Part shown: positions 34,096-45,548 of the stretch, piece after piece
Layout of the letters: each line of letters begins with the position of its first letter
Numbering within the stretch: the first letter of the stretch is position 1
DNA from: Rehmannia glutinosa
Taxonomy: Eukaryota > Streptophyta > Magnoliopsida > Lamiales > Orobanchaceae
Direction of reading: 5' to 3'
Assembly (NCBI GenBank): GCA_016081115.2
Contig: CM071931.1
Location: 23,784,317 to 23,848,316 of the forward strand
DNA length: 64,000 bases
Notes under the pieces: model-generated
Seen by the model: the letters and a program-made list of their open reading frames with translations, nothing else
What the model was told of the DNA's origin: nothing
Databases searched by the model: none
Position numbers and translations under genes: made by a program

Positions 34096-34347
34096 AACTC
34101 TAAAGTGTTGAAGTTGGCTATGGACTAGAGGGACAATGAAAATAATGTGGATTGCGGTGTTTTTGCCATGCGCCACATGGAAACATACATGGGCGGAGGC
34201 ACGAGGATCTGGGATAGTGGTTTGATGAAGAAAAATCCTGCACAGTTATCCATGTTGCGGGCGAAGTACGCTGCTGCTATTGCTTTGGCTGACATGAACG
34301 AACTCAAGGCGAAGAATTTGCTCGAGGCAAAAAAATACAATGGATGA
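34096..34347 (+). pseudogene. ULP1-type (C48) peptidase, last exon only
   Basis: After an acceptor (TATACAG) the exon reads LAMD, stop, RDNENNVDCGVFAMRHMETY and ends with a TGA at 34345. DCGVFAMRHMETY is the catalytic-cysteine motif of ULP1/SENP SUMO peptidases. The in-frame TAG at 34126-34128 replaces the Trp (TGG) usual before RD, so this is a G-to-A nonsense change. The His and Asp regions upstream are missing. Such ULP1-like genes are the companions of plant MULEs of the Kaonashi type. Confidence 0.8.
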
Positions 34348-34995
34348 AGTAGTTGTAGGAATTTGAATTTGATATTGTAACTCTATTCCGAACAAGATAC
34401 CTTGATGTATTTTTTTGTTTTATGTTGTCATGATGCAAATCTTTTCATAAACATGTAGGTATGATCATACATTTTCTATTTTTTGGGGTTGGTACGATGT
34501 TTTTGTGTAAAGTCTACATTAGCATTGCAAGGTACAAATTAAAAAAATGTAGGTATGATATTTTTGTGTAAATAACATTTAGTTTGATGCATATGTAGAT
34601 GTACAATACAACAATTATTAAATAGATATGTTGCTTGTGAATGATAATTTGTATGCATATGAAGAAGCTTTGTTAGTGCTTACAAAGAGATAACTGTTAT
34701 TTTCCAAACAATTTTCTTATACCATCAAAGTATTCATACATTTTGCAATTCTTGCTTATGTAGTACATATTTGTTGCGTATGTAATATATGGGGACGCTT
34801 ATGTATAAGCTTTTTTGGATTTTAAGCTAAATGTATATGTCTTTGCATACGAAACGTTCATACATTGCTTATGTACTTGAAGTTTATTGCATATGAAGTT
34901 TATCACCCGAGCGATTAAAAACATAGCTTGTAACTAAATATCCATGTATAATGTCTAAGGAAATAAAGTAATGAAAATTATTATAGAGTCTTGTG

Positions 34996-35400
34996 CTACG
35001 CTTGCTTGTTGCAGGTTCGACTATTGTGGTTCCCAATGTCTCCACACTTCTCGCAATGTCTCTTTAGCTTTTTGCTTGTCTTGATTGCTTTTTGGCTTTT
35101 AACATGGCTACCACTACCCTTGTTCTTGGCCTATTTTGGTGGCAAAACTTGAACTCGTAATTGTGATGTAGTCCCACCAAAGTCCTCTAGCAACGTCTGC
35201 TTGTTCAATATACCTGGATTAATCCCTTGTTGCATGAGTAACAACTGCTTGTGGTCTTGAATGATTTTCCCCAAAGATTCCAGCTATTCTTTGTTGCCTT
35301 TTGCAATCCTTGCACAACAATGGAAATCAGACCATATTTTTTGCAATATTGTATCGACTTCGTGCCCACTTGTGTAGTGACAAAGTGATCTGATGTGATT
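34996..35400 (-). pseudogene. FAR1-related transposase, C-terminal remnant with zinc knuckle
   Basis: The minus strand ends KLKRHCEKCGDIGNHNSRTC, a CCHC zinc knuckle, then a stop at 34996. Upstream it reads ILNKQTLLEDFGGTTSQLRV and VLPPK-stop-AKNKGSG. The same order appears in the longer copy at 38736-40122. The stop replaces Gln (CAG to TAG). The catalytic core is missing. Confidence 0.7.
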
Positions 35401-36210
35401 ACAAGCAACATAACAATATTACATAAGCAGAAACACTTTTCTTCATAAGCAGAAATACTTTTCTTCATAAGCAATCATATTTTCATGAAACACATATGTG
35501 TTTACAAGCAACATAACAATACTACATAAGCAAAAACGCTTTTCTTCATAAGCAACAAATTAATTATTCACATGCATGATTTTTGAGAGCATGTTTTCAT
35601 GATAATTTTTTGCAGTTTTTAACACTCTAACGAAGTAATGTTTTTCATAAGCAATATGACGATACTACGTAAGCAGAAACCATTACCTTCATATGCAGAT
35701 ATATGACTACAGAGTTTTGTTGAGAGTTTTTTTTAGAATTATGCATTGCGTTGCAGATTAGCTAGCATCATATTGTTCATCTACAGAATATGATCAATAT
35801 CATACATACCTTCTCAAAGCGATGTGTAATATGTTGTTCATCTCTTCTGCATGCATCATGATATGCAGTTGATTCTCCACAAAATTACGCAGCAAAAATG
35901 GTGTTCTATTCAAGATAGGGAGGCTGATTCGCGTTATATCATGAAAAACGTTCGATGAAGAAGAAGGAAGAGATCTGTTCATGCTGATTTTGCTGTATCG
36001 ATCTGGAGAGATTTTGGGTGATTATAAAAGTTAACAGAATCCTGTTTTTGTTGGGTAATTTTGTAGGATTACTAATTTACCCCTCTCTCTATTTTCCAGC
36101 TTTTTAATTTGTAATTTTAGCTCTAAAATCACAACCATTAGAAAATCTAGATATGTGGCTAGGATTGGTCCCTATGGACTCACTCTATGAGGTGGTCTCA
36201 TATAACCCCC

Positions 36211-36245
<35 letters not shown>

Positions 36246-37580
36246 ATTTGGATCCTGGAAGTCCACCTATTTGGGGTGAGTACATGAGAACAAATCTCGA
36301 TCCTTGGTTAGTTTTTTTAATGGTCATGATTTAATTGACTCTTGACCTATTTTTAATTATTTTAAAATAATAATAAGGGTAATGGTGTATTTTCAATCCT
36401 TCTTTTCACACAGAATCAAATCGTATCTTTTTGTTGGAAGTGGTATGTTCCGGATTTACAGGGTTTTCTCTCACAACGTGTCATCTCACGTTTCCTTTCT
36501 CCTACAGAACTCACTGCAATACGTTTCCTCTCACCTTTTTTTCTCTTCTACAGAACCCACTCCACTTCTCTTCCTTTTTGTTGCAACGCCGTGTTTCAGA
36601 AAAGGTGGCTTTTTTCTTCCTTTTTTATAGGGTTTTCTCTTCCTTTTTCTCTCTTCTACAGAACTCACTTCTCTTCCTGAAAGGCTGGGATTTGTGCCAT
36701 GCTGCAACGCCGTGTTTCAGAAAATAGGTAAATTTTTTTCAGAAAACGTGGTGGTAGAAAGAGCAATTAAGAACTGGACTGAATGTTGTGGAGTCTGATT
36801 TGCTGATTTTAATTTTTCTAGTAAATTTTTGTGTGGATCTCTTTTGGTGGTGGAATTTTCTTGGAATTCTAGGCGCTAGTTTTCTAGTACAGTGGAATTG
36901 CATGATGAAGGGAATGATGAGACCATGTTTGGGCTTTTGGTGGAATTCTATTGCTTCTGCAGATTGAGTATTGATGTTTTTAGTTGTTTTTTATTGGATC
37001 TTGGTTTCTTGCCCAGCAGCTAGAAGCATCAATTGGGTTTTTTGTTTGGCTTTTTTTCGTTGTCCTACCTTTTTGTTCTGCTTGCAGGAAAGGGAGTATG
37101 ACCCTGTGTTTTTCCTGTTTTGTTTGGATCATTCTTTAGAATGTATCCCCAACCCCTATTTGGATGTTTCTCTTGTTGTGTCCAAAAGGCAGTCGAATCA
37201 GTTGACTTTCGGATATATTTTGACGAGCGTTAATTTATATTACTGTACTCTCAATTTTTGGGTTTTTGTTTTTATTTTTATATTTTTTTTGGCTATTGTT
37301 TCTGGGGATTTTTTTTGTTTTTTGGGTTTCAATTGGTTCTATGTTAAAAAATAGGCTAAAATAATTCTGTAATGCTAATTTAATTTAACATAGTTATGGT
37401 AATATGAGGACATTTGTTTGTTACTGCTGCAGAACATGAGCTTAAGCTGCTGGATGCTTGCCGTAATACCCAATTTATAACACATTTTCTGTTTTTATAC
37501 AATTTTTTTTGTTTATGTTTCTATAATATATGCTTATGATGTGTATGTCTGCTGCAAGTTAATCTTTTTGGTGTTAAGAG

Positions 37581-38027
37581 ATGGCTAAAGGTACTGGTAA
37601 AAGAAAGAAAGACAACCTAAATAAGCATGATGGGGTGAAGAGGGTGAAAGGGCAATGCGATGGGGACAAAGTGGAAGAGGAGACTGTTTTCCCACAAATT
37701 AATACAAGAGCCACTCCTAGGGCTTTAGTTAAAGCTATTGGACGTTTTAATCCAGTTTAGAAGGCTGCTGTAGTGAATATGGGATTTGAAGGATTGATGG
37801 AATTGAAAATTAAAGATTTCCCTCCTAAACTAACCTATTGGCTCTTGCTGACAATTTCAACCCTGCTAGTTGTGAGTTGGCCTGCGGTTCATGAAAAATC
37901 AATACATGTAGACGCGAGTGACGTTGAACGCGTCCTAGGATTCCCGAACGGTAATGTTAAAATTGAGAAGAAGTGCCATTCAGATGAGCGTGGTTTGTTG
38001 GAGGAGTGGCAGAATATTTTACTTCTA
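37581..38027 (+). pseudogene. ULP1-transposon N-terminal gene remnant
   Basis: Starts MAKGTGKRKKDNLNKHDG and continues TPRALVKAIGRFNPV, then an in-frame TAG (37758-37760), then MGFEGLMELKIKDFPPKLTY. A frameshift after YW is revealed by ADNFNPASCELACGS in another frame, and VDASDVERVLGFPNG follows. The blocks 'GFGGLL.LK....P..L..WL...F...S' and 'V...DV...LGLP.G' are characteristic of the N-terminal half of plant ULP1-associated transposon proteins. The gene stops at 38027 where the repeat array starts; the peptidase domain is absent. The preceding 36380-37560 looks like a pyrimidine-rich leader with introns. Confidence 0.65.
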
Positions 38028-38029
38028 TA

Positions 38030-38640
38030 GCACTGGAATGTTGCTTATATTGCATTGGATTGTTGCTTATATAAGTTTAATATGCAATTATACTAATTAA
38101 AATTTTCGTCCATATAGCAGTGTGTTGTTGCTTATGTTAATATAGTTGTACATATATGAACTGATAATTTTTGCATGTGGTAATTCCTAAATATGTATTT
38201 ATAATAATCACATTTTGCTTTTATAGCATTGGGATGTTGCTTATATAAGTTAATATAGTAGTAAATATATAATCATTTCATTTTACATTCGCGCATGTGG
38301 TCATTTTTAAATATGCATTTATAATGATTAAATTTTGTTTGTATGGTAATGGACTTTTGCTTCCGTAAATTAATATAGTTGTATATATGCATTTGTAGTG
38401 ATTGCATTTATACTGATTAAATTTTGCTTCTATAGTGGTGGTCTTTTGCATTTGGCATACGGTTATTCGTAAATATGCTTTTCTAGTGATTACATTTTGC
38501 TAATATAACAGTGGATTCTTGCTTATGTTAGTTAATATAGGTGTATATATATAAACTGATAATTTTGCATGTGGTAATTATTGAGTATGCATTTATAATG
38601 ACTAAATTTTGCTTTTATTTGTAGCTTTCTATGTTGTAAT
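38030..38640. repeat. TTGCTTATATAAGTTAATATAG repeat array (element B)
   Basis: About eight to ten imperfect units of 60-90 bp, each with TTGCTTATRT(T/A)AGTTAATAT, TGCATGTGGTAATT and AATATGCATTTATAATGA. The same units appear in inverted orientation at about 40150-40680, so the transposase remnant lies between two inverted arrays. Confidence 0.8.
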
Positions 38641-38735
38641 GGTCAATGTGTTTCATACATGTTAATATTGAAAATAAATCCTCATAAAACGTAGATTTGA
38701 AGGAAAAAATGCAAATGTTCAATCGACCAACATTT

Positions 38736-40122
38736 TTAAGATAACTTCTTGCATGTCCGGCTATTGTGGTTCCCGATGTCCCCACATTTTCCACAGCGCC
38801 TCTTTAGTTTCTGGCTTGCACGCAAAGCCTTTTCCTTTTGACTTTGTAGTCGGCTTTTGACCTAACTTTCACTTCCCTTGTTTTTCGCTTGTTGTGGCGG
38901 TAAGACTGTAATTTCAGAATGTGCAGTAATTTCTCCAAAATTGTGAATTACTGTCTGCTTGCTAATTATGCTATTTGCATCATGAGATAGCAGCTTCTGT
39001 TTATGATCTTTGATGAGTTGGGCTAGAGCGTCCATTTGCTCTTTGCTCCCCTTTGCGATTTCAACACAACAATCAAGGTCTGACCAGATTTTCTGTAAGG
39101 TAGTGTCACAATTGTTGTTGCTTGTAAGCTGTGATATTAACCTGATCTGTAGTGCTGGTGAGATTGATGCACTTTTTGTCCAGCGTTTGAGTATATACTT
39201 GCTGGGAATTTCATTAAGTTCCTTGAATAGCATGAATATATGACGACATAGTAGGCCGATCCGGTGGAACATGTTGCAACTGCATTTCATATTGTCTCTG
39301 ATTTGTTGAAAACAACTGTAAACACCCCTACATCGATGTCTTTAATATGATATGAGCACTTTTCAAGTCCGTCGTTGATTTGCACCATTATGCAATTGTA
39401 ATAAGAAACGTCAATCTCTTTACTAACATCTGAAAAAACCCTCCATGTGAAAACTGATGCTGCATGTTTTTCGATTCCTAAATGTGTATTGCAGCGGGGG
39501 TTGTGAATTGCACTTTCATTATTCAATTTATCCACAACATGTCTTTGAGCTTCCATTGCACTGTCATAGTGCATAAAAAACTCAACCAAGTTAACTTGTA
39601 GGTTGGTGAAATTTCCAAACTAGTTGTTAGCACTTTCTAATCTTGAAGTGGTCCTGAGTAGCCCTCCCAACATCATATCCTTAAAATATGCAGGAATCCA
39701 AGAACTCCTAATCTCAAACATATTCGCGAACCATGTATGTGATGTAAGATCATACTCTCTCATTAGCTCGTTCCATTTTTCTCAAATTCCGTTGGTTCGA
39801 TAAAGTTACTCCACACGATGCTGCTCAGTCGTTGCATGAATTGACTGTCACTGGATAGTGCGCTACCAACCTTCACACTCACCTTTTTCATTATGTGCCA
39901 CATACACAAACGGTGCATAGTGTCTTTGAAAACTATTCTTATTGCATTTTTCATGGTTGGATGTTGGTCGGTGACAATGAAGTTTGGTTCACGGCCTATT
40001 GCTTTCAGAAAATTCTGGAACAACCAAACATATGATTCCTCGTCTTCCTTCAATAGCAATCCCGACGCAAATGCAACACATCTTTTATGGTTGTCTACTC
40101 CTATGAAGGGAGTGAACACCAT
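38736..40122 (-). pseudogene. FAR1-related MULE transposase, partial
   Basis: Reading leftward: FIGVDNHKRCVAFASGLLL and FIVTDQHPTMKNAI (second catalytic Asp), LCMWHIMKKV, then after frameshifts a FAR1-type middle region with AASVFTWRVFSDVSKEI (39589-39287), then a SWIM zinc finger MKCSCNMFHRIGLLCRHIFM at 39290. A tail follows with the zinc knuckle RCGKCGDIGNHNSRTC and a stop at 38736. The first catalytic Asp segment is missing; the frame is lost where the short-repeat array begins near 40130. Frameshifts near 39290, 39600-39770 and 38860 make it non-functional. Confidence 0.8.
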
Positions 40123-40129
40123 TTTGTAC

Positions 40130-40700
40130 TTGGCATAATGTTTTATTAATAATATGCATTAGGTTATTACGTATGCAAAAACATGCATTTATGTCACAGG
40201 TACGTGACCTAAACATTTAGTAATTATAAATGCATACTCAATAATTACACTATGCAAAATTATCATTGTATGTATGTACACCTATATTAACTTACAGAAG
40301 CAACAGTCCACTGCTATATAAGAAAAATGTAATCACTACAAAAGCATATTTACGAATTACCATATGCGAAAGGCAAATGTCCATTACTATACAAGCAAAA
40401 TTTAATCAGCATAAATGCAATTACTACAAATGCATACATATAACTATATTAACTTACATAAGCAACAATCCACAACTATATAAGCAAAATTTAACTAGTA
40501 CAAATGCATATTCAAGAATGAACTCATGCCCAAAATGCAAAATATAATGATTATATATTTACAGCTACATTAACCTATATAAGCAACATTCAAATGATAT
40601 ATAAGCAAAAATTAATCACTATAAATGCATATATTAGGAATTACCACGTGCAAATATTTTCAGTTCATATATGTACAATATCAAGAATACATTAGAAAAA
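40130..40700. repeat. Inverted counterpart of the GCTTATATAAG array (element B)
   Basis: CTATATAAGCAAAATTTAA, ATTAACTTACATAAGCAACA and TATAAATGCATATT words recur every 60-90 bp. These are the reverse complements of the units at 38030-38640. Confidence 0.8.
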
Positions 40701-40825
40701 AGTGTTCACCTATTAGTGTTGTACAATATTTTCAGTTCATATTTATTTCGTCTCAAGATTAACTCATGGATACTTTTACAAATCCATTAACCGTAGAGTC
40801 TTTTACCTCAATTCAAGCTTATTTA

Positions 40826-43382
40826 GGCATAATGTACGTTTTTAAAACTTAGGGGTGAAAAATCAGATTTTTGGTTCAAAATTCGCACAGAAACTGGACT
40901 GGCATTCAGACCTTTGGGCGACCGGTCGACCAGTGGTCCACCAGTGTTTTTGCAGGGATTATATTGCTTATGTCCTACACTGTGTTATTTTTTGATCTTT
41001 TTCTTCAAACTCGAACCCCTTTGCAAATTTCACACACAATTCACTCAAAATGATTTCATTCTTATAAATTCTATATTTTTGAGTTTATACTATTGGTATA
41101 TCATCCATGATACCCGACTTCTCCGATTAATTGGTAAGATTAATTCCTTTTAATCTCATTTGGGTTGAACCCTTGAGAAAGTACTTATACTTTGGGATTT
41201 TGATGCATTATTGTATATTTGTGATGAGAATTATGTATGATGATGGATTATGCTTGTATATTTATGATTGGTAATGATTTTTTGGGCCTGATTGCATTTA
41301 CAAGCATTATATACATCTTCGCTTTTATTCTACGCACACCAAGTGCTCGATAAAATGCTTCAATAAAAATTTCTTTGTTTACATGATTCTCTAGATTTCA
41401 AATGTCTTATAAGTTTAAGCTCTATGTTCAAAAGCTCGATAATTCGATGAAAATGCGCACATTGATATATGTTTATGATGTTTTTATCGTGCTAACATTC
41501 TTTTTGATGATTCCAAAGGGGGAGAAACACGAAGCAAGCTCATTAGCTCAAAGAAGCTAGGAAAAGCTCACAGAAAAAGCTATAAGCTATGATTGAAAAA
41601 GCCATAAGCTGTGAATGAAACTTAGTCCATTGGATGTATTATGGACTTCTGTACATGTCTAATGATGTTTTTGACAGGAGGAGGGAGCTTCTAAGCTCTT
41701 AAAATTCAAGCTCATATTGTAAAAGCTAAGCTTTTAGCTTCTTAGATGCTTGCTTCAACTTACTCTTATTGTGCATGTTGATAGGGGGAGCATTGTGATA
41801 AATGCTTTTGTAAAATCTTTGCTCTTACACTTGTGATTTAAAACGTTTTGTCGTTTTGTTTTAAAAATCAATCTCCTAAAATTGTTTTGGTTTGTAATCA
41901 TCAAAAATGGGGAGTTTGTTAGATAAATGTTTTTATCATGATTTTGATGATTATGTTTTACTGAGTTTTTACACCAAAACAATGTCTCATATTATGGTCC
42001 AAATACTCCTAATTGGTTTTAAATTATTCTTCGGAGTATTTCTTGTAGATTATTCTCGACTTTTCCAAACTTTCGTATCGAGCGATATTAAAAGTGATTT
42101 CCATGTTTTAAAGTATTTTTAACAATTACCGAATAACATCAAGGTAAAATGATGCTCGAAAAATATAGTCGGAATTTTTTGACGGACGAAAACATCCCTA
42201 AAATAGGCCAACTGGTCGACCGGTGGCTGTAGACGAGTTTCAAAGTTTTATTTCACACAAAACTTCAGGGATGGGTCGACCAACCAGTCGACCGGTTCAC
42301 CAGGGTGGTCGATCGGTCGACCCAAGGTGTTCGTCCTCCCCTGCGCCTGTGTACTCTGTCACAATCTTTTCCAGGGACAGGTCGACCGGTCAACCAAGGT
42401 GGTCGACCGGTTGACTCCCCGATCGACCTGTGTGGGACTCAACTGCAACGAACTTATTTTCAAATCTTTGTATTGATCGACCGGTCGACCCACAGGTTGA
42501 CCAACTCAAAATCAGACGATTTTTGAGCTTATGGGAGACAACTTTTCCTGATTTCTGGGGTTGATTTGTAATAGCTATATTCTTGTTTTAACTTGTATTT
42601 CTTTTCAGATTTCACTCTCCAAGAGGAGCCTATCAATGTTCAATACATCTCCTATAAATAGAGGAAGATTTGGAGCAACAAAAACAAGACAATACACTAC
42701 AACACAACAAGAAACATTACAAACAAATATACTTTGTTCTTCAATTTCAATATTCTTGTTGTAATAGTCTAAGTTCTTTCACTTGCACATCTTGAGGTCT
42801 AGGCTTATTCTTGATTACACTTGCACTTCAAAGTTGTATACTTCATTAGAGTTGTAATCTTGAATTTGTGTTCATCATTCAAACACAAGATATCCTTGTG
42901 AGTGTTCTTGTGGTAAGAGCACACTTGGATGATCTTAGGTGTAGAAGAGTGTGGTACTCTTCATAGGTGTAAAAAGATTGTGGTAATCTTCTTGTGGAAG
43001 AGTTTGGTGCTTTTCGATGTGGAAAAGTTTGGTGCTCTTCGAGGCGTTGAAGAGTTTAATGCTCTTCAAGTTGGAAGATTGTGGTAATCTTCATTGGTTC
43101 CGTTGTAAGAAGAGTGTGGTACTCTTCAAGGTGAAGTTGTAATAATTTTGATAATTATTAATAAAATTCTTTTTCTTTTTCGAAACCCATCCCGGATATA
43201 CTGGGGAGGTAGAACACGTAGTCCCTAGGTGGGATGAAGCTCTATAAATTGACGTGTGTTGTATATTTTCCCGCACCTTCATTCTTGTCATTGCTTATTC
43301 ATTCGAAAAAGAGGGCGAAACTCGGAAAATCGGCATAATCTATTCACCCCCCTCTAGATTATCGTAGCCACTTGGACTAACA
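40826..43382 (+). mobile_element. 5'-truncated Sirevirus-type Copia copy
   Basis: The sequence begins at the very end of pol (TAGGCATAATG, compare 50198) and runs through the 3' internal region to a complete LTR (41917-43382, 1466 bp, TGTTAGATAAATG to TTGGACTAACA). Polypurine motifs occur before the LTR at about 41515, 41781 and 41907. The LTR carries a TATA box (CCTATAAATAG, about 42652) and a stretch rich in GGTCGACCGGTCGACC-like palindromes (42205-42500). No 5' part and no target duplication were found, so most of it was lost by deletion. It is related to, but diverged from, the element at 44148-52801. Confidence 0.85.
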
Positions 43383-43383
43383 T

Positions 43384-43800
43384 AAATTACTCTATGATAT
43401 TGCATATTTCAAACCATGCAGCAAACATCAATTAACCATATATTATCTTGAAGGTATTTATACAATGTTAAAAATTAAAAATATAGTGCATATACCCAAC
43501 TATGCAATGCGTCATAAACTATGCAGAAAAATCAACTAACTATGCATTATATAGAAACTATCTATGCAGTGTGGAATAACTAAATATGCAATACATTATG
43601 TAACATCCCATTTTCATAATTTCCAAAAGTAACATCCCATTTTCAGAACTAACTATGCATTATATAAAAATTATTTATGCAATGTAGAATAACTAAATAT
43701 GCAGTACATTATATTCAACTATGTCTTATTGTCGTAAAATAGTGCAACAAAAACAACTAAATATCATTATTTAATAGTTAATTATGCAACAGAAGAACCC
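43384..43800. repeat. AACTATGCA short-repeat array (element B, right side)
   Basis: AACTATGCA(A/T/G) words (for example CAACTAACTATGCATTATAT, AACTAAATATGCAATACATT) recur every 20-50 bp up to about 43800, with a duplicated block around AACATCCCATTTTC. It lies just inside the right end of element B. The following 43800-44055 is non-coding. Confidence 0.7.
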
Positions 43801-44147
43801 TAACTATACTGTAATAAAAACAATTGGAAAGAAAACTGTTTCCTTAAATAACACCATTAAATTCAAGATAAACAATCTCACTCCATAAAAACGGTTTCAA
43901 AAAGTCAAACATATCAGAAAAATCGCTGGGATAATTGATTTGAATTATAAAATTAAAATCTTACCCTTAAAAAAGCGGAAAAAATAGAAAACAAAAAAAT
44001 GATTTAATCACAGCCATTCATTTTTAATAATTAATGGATATGATGAATGCACATTGTCTCACCTAGAGCTGTCGAAATGGGCCGGCGAGGTGGGCCGGCC
44101 CGCGGCCCGCCAAGGTGGCAGGCCGAGGAAACCTCAACCCAAGTACA

Positions 44148-45491
44148 TGTTAGATAAATATTTTTATCAAGATTTTGATGATTTTGGTTAAATAAGTTTT
44201 TATACCAAAACAATGTTTTTATATGTTGTCCAAATACTCCTAAATGATTTAAAATGTTTTTACTAATTTTTTGGAGTATTTCTTAGAGTTTTTAATTTGA
44301 TAAAAATTGGACAACACTTTTGATGGTTTTGTTTAAATTGGTTTTTACACCAAAACTATGTTTATAAATGTTGTCCAAATACTCCCAAATGATTTAAAAT
44401 GTTTTTACTAATTTTTTGGAGTATTTCTTGAATTTTATTTTTGAAAAAAATCGGACAACATTTCAAATTGGAGGTCGACACATCGCCCAAATGGTCGACA
44501 CATGCACCAAGAAAAGAAAACACGAAATGAGAACATGCATGTCTTAAAAAGAGGGGGGGACCGGTCCGGGGAGGGCCGACCGGTCGCACCCACCGGGCGG
44601 CCGGCCGACCCCTCCAACCGGTCGCACCCCCAAAGAATCCCTACCGGATCGCACTATTTTTTCAAACGGTCGAAATCTTCAACAGGCAACCTGGTCGCCT
44701 ATGCTATTTTGTGACAAAAAAATTATGTTTATTTGAAATTCTTGACAAGAAGATTTACTTTTGATTTTTGTACTATATTTCTACATCTTGTGATCTTCTT
44801 TTTGTAGACAAAAGTGAAGATAGAGGAGCCTATGTTGGGAGCCTATGTTGGTGAAGACTTCCTATAAATAGAGGATGAATTGAAGACACAAGACACAACA
44901 CACACAAGCAAAATACACAACAAGAAATCGCAAATTGTTCAAGCTTTCATTTTTATATTCTTGTTGTAATAGCCTAAGTACTTTCACTTGCACATCTTTG
45001 AGGTCTAGGCTTTTTGATTCTTGATTACACTTGTACTCAATCTTTGTATTGGTTTCATAGAGTTGTAATCTTGAATTTTGTCCATCATTCAACACAAGAC
45101 ATCCTTGTGAGTATTCTTATGGTAAGAATACACTTGGGTGATCTAGGTGATAGGTGTTTGAAGAGTGTGGTACTCTTCAAAGGTGGTGAAGGAAGATTGT
45201 GGTAATCTCCTTGAAGGTGTTGTAAGAGGATTGTGGTGATCCTCAAGGTGTTGTATTAATTGTGGTAATTAATAAAATCTTTTTCCTTTTTGAAATCCAT
45301 CCCTGAGATCTTTGGGGTGGTAGAGGATTAGGCCCTAGGTGGGTTGAACCTCTTTAAATCAACGAGTGTTGTTTAATTTCCGCATTTACATTCTTGTCAT
45401 TTACTTGTTGATTCGAAAAAGAGGGTGATTTGCGAAAAATCGGCATAATCTATTCACCCCCTCTAGATTATCGTAGCCACTTGGACTAACA
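44148..45491 (+). repeat. 5' LTR of the Sirevirus-type element
   Basis: 1344 bp. A TATA box CTATAAATAG lies at about 44862-44871. A duplicated block near the left end repeats GTTGTCCAAATACTC (about 44222 and 44371). The palindrome-rich part at about 44470-44650 is degenerate compared with the 3' LTR (GGTCGACACATCGCCC for GGTCGACCGGTCGCCC). Confidence 0.9.
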
Positions 45492-45493
45492 AG

Positions 45494-45505
45494 TGGTATC
45501 AGAGC
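45494..45505 (+). other. Primer-binding site (initiator Met tRNA)
   Basis: TGGTATCAGAGC, complementary to the 3' end of plant initiator methionine tRNA, starts two bases after the 5' LTR end. Confidence 0.95.
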
Positions 45506-45548
45506 CAAACTCTTTGGCTAGCTCGTTCCGAGTAAAGAGGAAAGATCC

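Larger units (their letters stand above)
32918..36213. mobile_element. TA-anchored Mutator-like element A (ULP1/FAR1 type)
   Basis: A 3296-bp element between two TA microsatellites (32893-32917, 36214-36243). The ends match as inverted repeats: GAGTCCATGGGGACACATCC at the left and GAGTCCATAGGGACCAATCC inward from the right. Plus-strand remnants end in the last exon of a ULP1-type peptidase (34096-34347). Minus-strand remnants are the C-terminus of a FAR1-related transposase (34996-35400). Between and around them lie many GCTTATG-type words. The elements at 27218 and 36244 share this layout. I infer the Mutator superfamily from the transposase remnant; TA microsatellites take the place of a usual 9-bp duplication. 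Confidence 0.65.

Noticed and set aside
36382..37354. Overlapping 80-130-codon frames rich in Phe, Ser and Leu
   Set aside because: Pyrimidine-rich leader/intron sequence with duplicated TTCTACAGAACTCACT words; hydrophobic composition comes from T-rich DNA.
41917..43382. Solo LTR
   Set aside because: Sequence upstream (40826-41916) is the matching internal region with polypurine tracts, so it is a 5'-truncated element and not a solo LTR.
44502..44714. 70-codon frame within the 5' LTR
   Set aside because: It overlaps the palindrome-rich U3 of a non-coding LTR; the equivalent 3' LTR frame is not conserved in sequence.
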